Shown: positions 1-5,774, counted from the first letter of the stretch. The stretch is DNA of 6,071 bases from an uncultured Collinsella sp. (GCA_900550185.1 URRN01000126.1:1-6071), one strand, 5' to 3'. Numbers and translations: made by a program. Notes: generated by a model from the letters alone, not told the origin.

Positions 1-41
1 TAATCAGTGGGTTGCAGGTTCGATTCCTGTCACTGGCTCCA
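1..41 (+). tRNA. tRNA, 3' part only; probably tRNA-Thr
   Basis: The window opens inside a tRNA, apparently at anticodon position 36 (a T). It then reads: anticodon-loop AA, 3' anticodon stem TCAGT (4-8), a five-base variable loop (9-13), a T-arm with stem GCAGG/CCTGT around the loop TTCGATT (14-30), 3' acceptor strand CACTGGC (31-37), discriminator T (38) and encoded CCA (39-41). An anticodon ending in T fits Thr, Lys, Asn, Ile, Met, Ser or Arg codons. The GTAATCAG-like context and the U discriminator resemble tRNA-Thr(TGT) of Gram-positive bacteria. tRNA-Lys is the main alternative. The anticodon itself lies mostly outside the window, so the tRNA call is firm but the amino acid is an inference. 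Confidence 0.9.
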
Positions 42-50
42 TGAGAGTTT

Positions 51-90
51 CGGGCTCTGTCTCTATATGGGACAGAGCCCGTTTCTATTT
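51..90 (+). terminator. Rho-independent terminator of the tRNA transcript
   Basis: A perfect 11-bp stem pairs 51-61 with 71-81 (CGGGCTCTGTC with GACAGAGCCCG). The loop has nine bases and a T-rich tail (TTTCTATTT, 82-90) follows. It starts ten bases after the CCA end of the tRNA, as expected for a terminator ending the tRNA transcript. Confidence 0.9.
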
Positions 91-127
91 AGGTGGCGCG
101 CCATCAGGTTAGCGCCCATCCCGTTTT

Positions 128-135
128 TGGTTTGT
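128..135. repeat. Left copy of the 8-bp target-site duplication
   Basis: TGGTTTGT lies immediately outside the left inverted repeat. The same eight bases lie immediately outside the right inverted repeat at 1490-1497. An 8-bp duplication is typical of IS256-superfamily transposition, the group IS1249 belongs to. Its perfect preservation indicates an insertion with both ends still in place. Confidence 0.92.
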
Positions 136-160
136 GGCTTATAGGACAAAATGTGTGTCC
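136..160 (+). repeat. IS left terminal inverted repeat
   Basis: These 25 bp are the exact reverse complement of 1465-1489. The repeat contains a short internal dyad, GGACA at 144-148 and TGTCC at 156-160, probably part of the transposase binding site. The core, 144-160, occurs again in nearly identical form at 234-250. Confidence 0.95.
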
Positions 161-210
161 ACGTTGGGGGCATCGGCGCAGGTCGATGCCCCTTTTTCAG
201 CCGTTTAAAT
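144..210 (+). repeat. First copy of the tandem duplication in the IS left end
   Basis: This stretch aligns with 234-300 at an offset of 90 bases. The shared blocks are the inverted-repeat core (16 of 17 bases), CGCAGGT (177-183 versus 267-273), a T-run after a hairpin, and CCGTTTAAAT versus CCGTTAAAT (201-210 versus 292-300). The segments between the blocks have diverged, so the duplication is not recent. Confidence 0.75.
167..197 (+). terminator. Terminator-like hairpin inside the IS left end (first copy)
   Basis: GGGGCATCG (167-175) pairs with CGATGCCCC (184-192) to give a nine-bp stem with an eight-base loop, followed directly by TTTTT (193-197). It points toward the transposase gene and lies upstream of it. 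Terminators in this position are known in other insertion sequences, where they shield the transposase from transcription entering from the host. That role is inferred here. Confidence 0.75.
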
Positions 211-233
211 TCCGTGCCCGCTTTTAACCGCTC

Positions 234-300
234 GGACAGAATGTGTGTCCGGTTGCCTATCGTTCCCGCAGGTAGATAACCTTTTCCGGAACCGTTAAAT
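234..300 (+). repeat. Second copy of the tandem duplication in the IS left end
   Basis: It begins with GGACAGAATGTGTGTCC (234-250), which differs by one base from the terminal-repeat core at 144-160. It continues through a hairpin, a T-run and CCGTTAAAT in the same order as the first copy. It ends shortly before the transposase ribosome binding site. Confidence 0.75.
251..285 (+). terminator. Second terminator-like hairpin inside the IS left end
   Basis: Positions 251-261 pair with 271-281 (GGTTGCCTATC with GGTAGATAACC). The stem has eleven positions, including two G-U pairs and one mismatch, with a nine-base loop. TTTT (282-285) follows. The stem sequence differs from the first copy on both strands yet still pairs. 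Confidence 0.6.
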
Positions 301-321
301 ACCCTTTCGGAAGAGGTGCCC

Positions 322-1440
322 ATGAAGGCCGTTTATTGCCCCTACTGCGGCGGTCGGACCAAGCGCAACGGCAGGACCTCATCGGGGTCCCAGCGGTGGA
401 GGTGCACGGCCTGCGGCGCGTCGACGACGGTGAGGTACGACGACACGGCGACGAGGCTGGACGAGTTCCTCGGGTGGCTCCTCTCCAAGGACTCCCAGGC
501 GGCGATGCCGGGCGGCGGGCGGTCCTTCAGGCGCAGGACGGCCGAGTTCTGGGAGGTCTGGCCCATGCCCGTCCCCGACGGCGAGCTGCACCGCGTGCTC
601 CACGTCGACGGGATCTGGGTCGCGCGCGACCTCGTCGTGCTCATATGCTGCAGCGGCGAGAGGGCGGTCTCCTGGTACATGGCGAGGTCGGAGAACTCGA
701 GGGCGTGGTCGGCCCCCATGTCGCCGATCCCGGCGCCCGAGGTGGTCGTCACCGACGGCGGGAGCGGGTTCGCCAAGGCCGTGCGCGAGACCTGGCCGCG
801 CACCAGGGTCCAGAGGTGCACCTTCCACGCCTTCTCGCAGGTCAAGCGCTACACGACGACGCGGCCGAAGCTCCGGGCGGGGCGCGAGCTCTACCTCATC
901 GCGCGCGACCTCATGGGCATCGAGACGCTGCACCAGGCCGAGCTCTGGGTCGAGCGCTACCTCGACTGGTGCGGGTTCTGGGCCGACTTCCTGGAGGACA
1001 GGACCGTGGTGGACGGCAGGAGGGTCTACACCCACGAGAGGCTGAGGCGGGCGCGCTCGTCGCTGTCGTCGCTGGTGTCGGCGGGGACGCTGTTCACCTA
1101 CCTCGACCCCGCCCTGGCCAAGGCCGGCCCGCTGCCGTCGACCAACAACATGATCGAGGGAGGGGTGAACTCGCAGCTGAGGGCCGTCCTGCGCAACCAC
1201 CGGGGGCTGACGTCGGTCAAGCGCGTGAAGGCGGTATTCTGGTGGTGCCACGCGCACTCGGGGGACGCGAGGACGGCGCGCGAGAAGCTCGCCACGATGC
1301 CGACCGACGCGGACATCGACTTCCTGTTCAGCGTCTACTCCGCCTCGCCGTCGCGTGACGACGGAGGGCCGGAGTGGGGCGACAGGGCAGTGTGGGAGGA
1401 CCTCCACCACAGGGACCCGTACCCGTTCTGGCTGGATTAA
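322..1440 (+). CDS. IS1249-type DDE transposase (IS256 superfamily)
   Basis: This 372-residue protein is the transposase of the surrounding element and should cut and join its terminal repeats. The N-terminus is a zinc ribbon with C6-x2-C9 and C28-x2-C31, followed by a short helical stretch. The catalytic domain shows the IS256/MULE pattern: first Asp in HVDGIWV (D96), second Asp in VVTDGGSGF (D145), a following C166-x2-H169 pair, and the catalytic Glu in STNNMIEGG (E279). The reading frame is intact and close to full family length. I start at ATG 322 because GGAAGAGG (309-316) is well spaced before it. An in-frame GTG at 316 overlaps that site and is less likely. Codon third positions are strongly G/C, unlike the neighbouring genes. 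High GC also opens long shadow frames on both strands. Two terminator-like hairpins precede the gene. Confidence 0.95.
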   Translation: MKAVYCPYCGGRTKRNGRTSSGSQRWRCTACGASTTVRYDDTATRLDEFLGWLLSKDSQAAMPGGGRSFRRRTAEFWEVWPMPVPDGELHRVLHVDGIWVARDLVVLICCSGERAVSWYMARSENSRAWSAPMSPIPAPEVVVTDGGSGFAKAVRETWPRTRVQRCTFHAFSQVKRYTTTRPKLRAGRELYLIARDLMGIETLHQAELWVERYLDWCGFWADFLEDRTVVDGRRVYTHERLRRARSSLSSLVSAGTLFTYLDPALAKAGPLPSTNNMIEGGVNSQLRAVLRNHRGLTSVKRVKAVFWWCHAHSGDARTAREKLATMPTDADIDFLFSVYSASPSRDDGGPEWGDRAVWEDLHHRDPYPFWLD

Positions 1441-1464
1441 TGGATGGAAACGGGTGTTCTATCG

Positions 1465-1489
1465 GGACACACATTTTGTCCTATAAGCC
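1465..1489 (-). repeat. IS right terminal inverted repeat
   Basis: This is the exact 25-bp reverse complement of 136-160. It begins 24 bases after the transposase stop codon. Unlike the left end, it is present once only. Confidence 0.95.
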
Positions 1490-1497
1490 TGGTTTGT
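1490..1497. repeat. Right copy of the 8-bp target-site duplication
   Basis: TGGTTTGT is identical to 128-135 and directly abuts the right inverted repeat. Confidence 0.92.
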
Positions 1498-1513
1498 CTC
1501 GTCCTCCAGTTTG

Positions 1514-1568
1514 TCTAAATCTGTAACACCAAGACCGATATTTGGCATCTAACTGTTACAGATTGAGA
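1514..1568. repeat. Intergenic hairpin, ATCTGTAACA family, copy 1
   Basis: AATCTGTAACA (1518-1528) and TGTTACAGATT (1554-1564) form an 11-bp perfect dyad around a 25-base centre. Pairing resumes outside one mismatch (TCT 1514-1516 with AGA 1566-1568) and inside (AGA 1532-1534 with TCT 1548-1550). The same architecture recurs 80 bases downstream. The 447-base gap from the IS to the PTS gene holds no convincing gene, and these hairpins are its main content. The function is unknown; an intergenic repeat family, a structured RNA or a dimer binding site are all possible. Confidence 0.8.
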
Positions 1569-1593
1569 TGAAACTTAGGGTGTTTTAGGAATA

Positions 1594-1648
1594 TCTTGAT
1601 CTGTAACATGTAGAAGCGGAATAGGCCTCTTGCTGTTACAGATCGAGA
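1594..1648. repeat. Intergenic hairpin, ATCTGTAACA family, copy 2
   Basis: GATCTGTAACA (1598-1608) pairs with TGTTACAGATC (1634-1644). The stem extends by TCTT (1594-1597) with GAGA (1645-1648), giving fifteen positions including one G-U. The centre is again exactly 25 bases, with AGA and TCT at the same places as in copy 1 (1612-1614 reads AGA; 1628-1630 reads TCT). The rest of the centre has diverged. Confidence 0.8.
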
Positions 1649-1680
1649 CAAGGGCGGGTGCGGACCTGGATGTTCTGCTC

Positions 1681-1744
1681 GAGCGTGGATTTCTGGACAC
1701 GCGAGCGAAGAAAATCTTCCGACCGGAGAACGAGCGTGGATAAT
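1681..1744 (+). repeat. Two copies of the GAGCGTGGAT intergenic motif
   Basis: GAGCGTGGAT occurs at 1681-1690 and, extended to GAGCGTGGATAAT, at 1732-1744. The second copy and its upstream GGAGAAC (1725-1731) match 5775-5794 at 18 of 20 positions. A small dyad, GCGTG (1683-1687) with CACGC (1698-1702), sits at the first copy. No open frame covers this stretch convincingly. Confidence 0.6.
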
Positions 1745-1799
1745 TAACTTGGATAGGGAGCTAAGGTAAACACCGATTGTCTATCGAAGGCTTTAGAAA

Positions 1800-1840
1800 C
1801 GACGACCCCGATTTCATTGTGGAATCGGGGTCGTTTGTGC
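1800..1840 (-). terminator. Hairpin terminator downstream of the PTS operon
   Basis: ACGACCCCGATT (1802-1813) pairs perfectly with AATCGGGGTCGT (1823-1834) around a nine-base loop. A TTT run follows on the plus strand, and CGTTTCT follows on the minus strand. It lies about 100 bases beyond the EIIBC stop, so it most likely ends the minus-strand operon. The T-tracts are short on both sides, so its strength and direction are uncertain. Confidence 0.65.
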
Positions 1841-1936
1841 CTGAGGAATCCGAATGGATTAATCGAGCTCCTAAGGGACTTCTTGGGTTCTTGCTAATGG
1901 TCTGCCGAGGATGTCCCCAATGCAAGCAGCGGGCAT

Positions 1937-3337
1937 CTACTCAATATAGTTGGGATTCTTCTTGATGATCACGCGTGCAGCGATGAACGAGACGACGATG
2001 GCGATGACGGCGACAACGCACGCCAGTACGAAGTTGCCCATGGATCCATCGGGAGCGATAAAGATCAGCGCAGAAAGAAGACCGGGGCATGCTCCCGCAA
2101 CATACTCCTTCAGGACGAAGATACCTGCAGGGAGTCCCGCGCAGAGGGCGCCGATTGCCGTGCCGACAAGCAGGCGGGGACGCTCGATGAGGCAGCCATA
2201 AAATGCGGGCTCAGTTACGCCACAGAGTGCGGTGACGGCAACCGTGGTGACCATACCTCTCTTCTCCTTGTTGCCTTTCATTGCAGTTGCCAAGGCGAGA
2301 CTCGTGCCGCCAATGCAGAGGTTTGAGATGAAGCCAAAGATGATGGGCGCCCAGCCGAGCTGCGCCAAGCTCGTAACTTCGATCGCGATGTAGGCCTTAT
2401 CAAGACCGAGCATGACAAAATAGGGGTTAAGGGCTGCAAGGATTGGAGTAGCGATAAATGCCACGTTATCCATGAGCCACGTGGCGGCATCACTCAGCGC
2501 GTAGCCCATCATGCTGCCGGCGGGGCCGAGGATAATCAGCTCAACAGGCACGACGATGAACATGGTGAGCAGCGGCTTCAAGAACAGTTTGGTAATGTCG
2601 GGGATGATTTTCTGAAGACCGCGATCAACAAAGTACATGAACACAACGCCCAGTACGATTGGCACCACCGTGCTCGAGTAGTCATTCGTCGGGATGGGGA
2701 TGCCAAGAAAGTCGAGACCCTCAGCACCGCTAATAGACGAGCTAATCATGATTGCGCCCAGCAGTGCGCCCATGATAGGCTGCATCTTCATGACGGCGGC
2801 GAGCTGATAGCCGAGGTAAACGGGCAGGAAGCTAAATGAGGCGCTGAAGATCGCCAGCAGAACCTGGGCGGTTCCGCTATCGGTGCTCAATCCACAATAA
2901 TTGACCAGGAGATTCTTGATCGAAAGAATGAGTCCGCCAACGATGAGCGCCGGGACGATGGGCATGAATACCTGTGCAGAGACGTTCCCGAATTTCTCAA
3001 TCAAGCCCATGGCGGTGTTACCGCTTTTAATGCCTTCTGCAAGGTCTTTGGCGGTTTGGGCATCGTCGGCAACCGTGCCACCGCCGACTTCGATTCCCGC
3101 GAAGTCGAGGAAGTCGTTGTAAGCCTCGGTGACGTTGGGGCCGATGATCACCTGAAGCTGGCCACCGCTGACTACTGCCCCGAGCGCCTGGTCGGCCGAT
3201 TTGGCGAGCTGGAGATCGATGATCGAGGTGTCTCGTGCGTCGATGCGAAGGCGCGTCGCACAATGAGTTACCGATGTAATGTTCTCTTTGCCGCCAACAG
3301 CCTTTAGGACTGTTTCGGACATTGCCTGATATTTCAT
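1937..3337 (-). CDS. PTS system beta-glucoside-type EIIBC component
   Basis: This 466-residue permease of the phosphotransferase system imports a sugar, probably a beta-glycoside, and phosphorylates it. Residues 1-85 are the EIIB domain, with the phosphocysteine motif THCATRLR (C26). A linker (86-110) leads into the EIIC membrane domain (111-466), with about ten hydrophobic segments and the family signature GVTEP at 373-377. The EIIA domain found in full-length BglF-type proteins of about 620 residues is absent, so a separate EIIA must supply phosphate. A GLDKAY stretch (311-316) stands near where I expect GLH in BglF relatives; this comparison is from memory. The start has a good site (AGGAG, minus strand 3348-3344) six bases before ATG. 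That site overlaps the glycosidase stop codon, suggesting translational coupling. The sugar cannot be fixed from the sequence; the neighbouring GH1 enzyme points to a beta-glucoside or beta-galactoside. Confidence 0.93.
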   Translation of the reverse strand: MKYQAMSETVLKAVGGKENITSVTHCATRLRIDARDTSIIDLQLAKSADQALGAVVSGGQLQVIIGPNVTEAYNDFLDFAGIEVGGGTVADDAQTAKDLAEGIKSGNTAMGLIEKFGNVSAQVFMPIVPALIVGGLILSIKNLLVNYCGLSTDSGTAQVLLAIFSASFSFLPVYLGYQLAAVMKMQPIMGALLGAIMISSSISGAEGLDFLGIPIPTNDYSSTVVPIVLGVVFMYFVDRGLQKIIPDITKLFLKPLLTMFIVVPVELIILGPAGSMMGYALSDAATWLMDNVAFIATPILAALNPYFVMLGLDKAYIAIEVTSLAQLGWAPIIFGFISNLCIGGTSLALATAMKGNKEKRGMVTTVAVTALCGVTEPAFYGCLIERPRLLVGTAIGALCAGLPAGIFVLKEYVAGACPGLLSALIFIAPDGSMGNFVLACVVAVIAIVVSFIAARVIIKKNPNYIE

Positions 3338-3346
3338 CTCTTTCTC

Positions 3347-4765
3347 CTAACCTTCCTGCTCCTGATACTTCGAGATAAGGTCTCGGTACCAATACCAGCT
3401 CTTTTTGGGGGTGCGCTCCAGATTGTTCTCGAAGTCGATATGGACAAGTCCGTATCGTTTTTCGTAGCCGTTGATCCAGCTATACAGATCCATCGTCGAC
3501 CAGAGGTAGTAGCCCTCAACGCGCGCGCCGTCGCGCTTAGCCCTCATCATGTGCTCGATGAACTGGCCCAGAAGCTCGATGCGGTCATCATCGTGGATCA
3601 TTCCGTCTGCGTCTGGTTGCTCATAGGCGCCATGTCCGTTTTCCGTAATAAAGATGCGGGGCGCGTCATAGCGCTCGTGGACATCCATGATGGTTGAATA
3701 CATGCAACTTGGGAGTATTTCGCGGCCCCATTTATTGCGGGGAACATTGCTGTCGCGGGCGCTTTCAAACAAGGGCGCAATGCATTTTCCTTCGACCTTT
3801 TTGCTCGAACCGCCCTTATTGTTCGCCGAAACGGCAAGCTCTCCACCGTGCCAGTCGGTTACATACTCTCGGCAATACACGTTGAGTCCAATAAAATCGA
3901 CTTTACCGTCGCTGAATTCTTCTACGTCATTTGGGGATCGATAGAGCGAGACGCCAAGTTTTTCAAGGATTTCGTCCATTTCTGGCGGCAGTTGACCCTG
4001 AAGCGCTGGTGCCAGAATCATGCGATTGGCGAAAAAGTCTGCGTATCGAAATACGTCATCGGGGTGCTCGGTTGCCGGGTCGAGTTCGACAACGCCGCCA
4101 TCGTGGACGGCGCCGATGATGCCGTCGTAGCCCATTTGACGATATGCTCGGACTGCGAGTGCGCTTGCGCGCATCAGGTTGTACTGAAACTGCATGTACG
4201 ACTGAACATCGAGCGATCGATTGGGGGGATAGTTGCCCAACATGTTTACGCAGTAGCTGTAGAAATGCGGCTCGTTAACGGTAGCCCAGATTTTGACGCG
4301 GTCTCCAAAGCGCTCAAAGCAAATCTTGGCGTATTTGCAGAACCACTCTGCCATGTCGTTGTTCAGCCATCCGCCTTTGCAAGCAAGCGTGAATGGCAGA
4401 TCGTAATGGAACAGCGTAACGTTGGGCTCTATGCCATTTTCGAGGCAGCAATCAATGACCCGATTATAAAAATCGATACCCTCTTCATTCACTTTGCCGA
4501 TACCGGTGGGGATGATTCGACTCCATGAAAGAGAGAAGCGATAGGTGTTTTGTCCGCCTTCTTTCATCATGCGGATATCTTCTTCATAGCGATGGTAGAA
4601 GTCGCAAGATACATCACCGTCAACATGGTTGATGTTCTTATTGCTTGTGTGGCTAAAGAAATCCCACTCACCAAGGCCTTTGCCGTCTTCGTTCCAGGCA
4701 CCCTCGCACTGATAAGACGCCGTGGCGGAACCCCAGAGAAACGGCATGTTGTTCACGTTGCCCAT
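3347..4765 (-). CDS. GH1 6-phospho-beta-glycosidase (LacG-like)
   Basis: This cytoplasmic retaining glycosidase is predicted to split 6-phosphorylated beta-glycosides delivered by the adjacent PTS. Counting from ATG 4765 (472 residues), the GH1 hallmarks are all present: N-terminal FLWGSATASYQCEG (Q19 of the glycone site), FHYDLP (H120), acid/base TVNEP (E165), nucleophile ITENG (E375) and WSTMD (W422). S429, K436 and Y438 in YSWINGYEKRYG correspond to the phosphate-binding Ser, Lys and Tyr known from LacG. Plain beta-glucosidases usually have Glu at the Ser position. The Trp after that Ser and the NNKGGSSKK segment resemble 6-phospho-beta-galactosidase more than BglA, so galactoside or mixed specificity is possible. 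ATG 4765 has GGAAAGGGG just upstream; ATG 4783 is in frame but lacks a ribosome site. There is no signal peptide. It is the first gene of the operon with the EIIBC. Confidence 0.93.
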   Translation of the reverse strand: MGNVNNMPFLWGSATASYQCEGAWNEDGKGLGEWDFFSHTSNKNINHVDGDVSCDFYHRYEEDIRMMKEGGQNTYRFSLSWSRIIPTGIGKVNEEGIDFYNRVIDCCLENGIEPNVTLFHYDLPFTLACKGGWLNNDMAEWFCKYAKICFERFGDRVKIWATVNEPHFYSYCVNMLGNYPPNRSLDVQSYMQFQYNLMRASALAVRAYRQMGYDGIIGAVHDGGVVELDPATEHPDDVFRYADFFANRMILAPALQGQLPPEMDEILEKLGVSLYRSPNDVEEFSDGKVDFIGLNVYCREYVTDWHGGELAVSANNKGGSSKKVEGKCIAPLFESARDSNVPRNKWGREILPSCMYSTIMDVHERYDAPRIFITENGHGAYEQPDADGMIHDDDRIELLGQFIEHMMRAKRDGARVEGYYLWSTMDLYSWINGYEKRYGLVHIDFENNLERTPKKSWYWYRDLISKYQEQEG

Positions 4766-4811
4766 GAATCCCCTTTCCATCATTCAACACGGTGGATACG
4801 TGTGGCGGAAT

Positions 4812-4890
4812 TATGATTAAGATGACGTCAACTGATTTGAATCATAGGAGAACGACCAAAGCTGTTTGATTCAATAAATGAATCATGATT
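4812..4890. promoter_or_regulatory. Divergent control region with TGATT/AATCA operator-like dyads
   Basis: The spacer between the two divergent start codons contains several related dyads. TGATTCA and TGAATCA flank a five-base centre at 4867-4885 (perfect seven-bp arms). TGATT and AATCA flank TG at 4833-4844. AATCATGATT (4881-4890) is a ten-bp palindrome, and TGACGTCA (4823-4830) is an eight-bp palindrome. TGATT starts at 4814, 4833, 4867 and 4886. These are the natural candidate sites for the adjacent RpiR-type regulator. A TATGAT on the minus strand (4846-4841) could be the -10 of the glycosidase operon, but I find no good -35 for it. Promoters are therefore not assigned firmly. Confidence 0.6.
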
Positions 4891-4916
4891 TCGAGGAGAG
4901 CGGAAAGAGGGATCAC

Positions 4917-5687
4917 GTGAATATCAATGACTTCGATGTGCTCAATCGCATTAGCTCCATCATCAACAGCGAGTTTGGGTCAAACGATGCCGCCATCGCT
5001 CGATATCTCATCGCTCACATTAGGCGTTCGAGCGAAATCAATGTTGCCGCAATAACCCGCGATGCATTCGTGACCCGTTCCGCTGTTCGTCGTTTCTGCA
5101 ATCGATTGGGCTACCAGTCTCTTAGCGATTTGAAAGAATCATTTACTCAGTCAGTCTTTCCAAGCGACTTAAGCCATCGAGAGGAGGAATTGGGCTACGA
5201 GGAGTACAGGGCAGAGCTCGACGTTCGCATGATCGAGATGTTCGCTGAGGTTGAAAGCGGCGTGTCCGATATCGCTATTAAGCATCTTGTCGACGAAATT
5301 GATGGCCATAAAAACGTTGAAATCTGGTGCTCCAATAATGTGAGCGCCAATCTCGTACGATTTCAGCAGGAAATGTTTTATGCGGGCAAGATAGTTCGCA
5401 TAGTTGCTGGGGCTAACGTCGCGGAATTGAAAAACATGGGAGACGCTTCGCAGTCATTGATAATTCTCGTATCGGTCTCCGGGCTATTTGCGTCACAGGC
5501 GCGTGAGTATCTTGATTGCCGTTCGGGCAGGAAGATTCTAATTACTGCGTTTAGCAACGATGACAAATCGAGGTCTTTTGACCGTGTATATCGTCTTGGT
5601 AATGCGGGAAACGGAATTGACCGACTCGGCGTTTATTCGAAATACGCCATGACTTTTTTTTCGACTTGCTATCGTCGTGTTACTTGA
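4917..5687 (+). CDS. MurR/RpiR-family transcriptional regulator (HTH plus SIS domain)
   Basis: This is a 256-residue DNA-binding regulator, probably of the divergent glycosidase-PTS operon. Counting from GTG 4917, residues 1-75 form the RpiR-type N-terminal domain. The helix-turn-helix is around 41-66, with SAVRRFCNRLGYQSLSDLKE (55-74), a close match to the family pattern. Residues from about 105 to 250 form a SIS phosphosugar-binding fold; VSVSG (185-189) fits its conserved loop. The first SIS loop reads CSNNVSANLV, without the usual glycines, so ligand binding may differ. The GTG start is preferred because AAAGAGGG (4904-4911) lies five bases before it. An in-frame ATG at 4878 has no nearby ribosome site and would overlap the strongest operator dyad. 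Members often sense a phosphosugar, but whether this one activates or represses cannot be told. Confidence 0.87.
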   Translation: MNINDFDVLNRISSIINSEFGSNDAAIARYLIAHIRRSSEINVAAITRDAFVTRSAVRRFCNRLGYQSLSDLKESFTQSVFPSDLSHREEELGYEEYRAELDVRMIEMFAEVESGVSDIAIKHLVDEIDGHKNVEIWCSNNVSANLVRFQQEMFYAGKIVRIVAGANVAELKNMGDASQSLIILVSVSGLFASQAREYLDCRSGRKILITAFSNDDKSRSFDRVYRLGNAGNGIDRLGVYSKYAMTFFSTCYRRVT

Positions 5688-5710
5688 GTCGCTACCCCTG
5701 CACCAAGGGG

Positions 5711-5760
5711 GAGCCGCTCTATGGGTCTACTTTGGCCTGGCCCGAGTAGTTGCGGCTTTA
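5711..5760 (+). terminator. Possible terminator of the regulator gene
   Basis: GAGCCGC (5711-5717) can pair with GCGGCTT (5752-5758), including one G-U. CTACT (5727-5731) pairs with AGTAG (5745-5749) inside it. The following T content is poor, so this may be a structured spacer and not a true terminator. It begins 24 bases after the stop codon. Confidence 0.3.
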
Positions 5761-5774
5761 CAGTTCTCTCGCCT

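Larger units (their letters stand above)
136..1489 (+). mobile_element. Complete IS1249-type insertion sequence (IS256 superfamily), 1354 bp
   Basis: The element is bounded by 25-bp perfect inverted repeats (136-160 and 1465-1489) and an exact 8-bp target duplication (TGGTTTGT). It carries one intact DDE transposase gene that fills most of its length. It inserted in the spacer downstream of the tRNA terminator and disrupted no recognisable gene. Removing it and one target copy rejoins the spacer upstream of the hairpins at 1514-1648. Its coding part is clearly richer in G and C than the sugar genes to its right, consistent with acquisition from outside. The left end has an unusual internal duplication, described separately. 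The family is assigned from the transposase motifs, not from a search. Confidence 0.93.

Noticed and set aside
94..103. TGGCGCGCCA palindrome between the tRNA terminator and the IS
   Set aside because: It is short and GC-only in a GC-tolerant genome, with no partner site. It is probably chance.
63..323. An 86-codon minus-strand frame across the tRNA terminator and the IS left end
   Set aside because: It spans the terminator, the target duplication and the inverted repeat, so it was created by the insertion; it has no supporting motif.
336..1410. Open frames of about 340 codons on both strands overlapping the transposase
   Set aside because: They are caused by the high third-position GC of the transposase gene. 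Their translations are rich in Arg, Gly, Pro and Ala with no domain pattern, while the real frame shows complete zinc-ribbon and DDE motifs.
1514..1648. The two hairpins considered as a minimal CRISPR array
   Set aside because: The repeated parts are inverted arms within each unit, not direct repeats separated by unique spacers of constant unit length, and no cas gene is present.
1777..1965. A 62-codon plus-strand frame beginning with TTG
   Set aside because: It contains the operon terminator hairpin, overlaps the 3' end of the EIIBC gene and lacks a ribosome binding site.
3848..4528. A 226-codon plus-strand frame antisense to the glycosidase
   Set aside because: It lies wholly opposite a well-supported GH1 gene, has no ribosome site I can see, and its product shows no recognisable fold.
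4826..4831. TTGACG on the minus strand as the -35 of the glycosidase operon
   Set aside because: No acceptable -10 occurs 16-19 bases downstream; the AT-rich CATAAT is only ten bases away.
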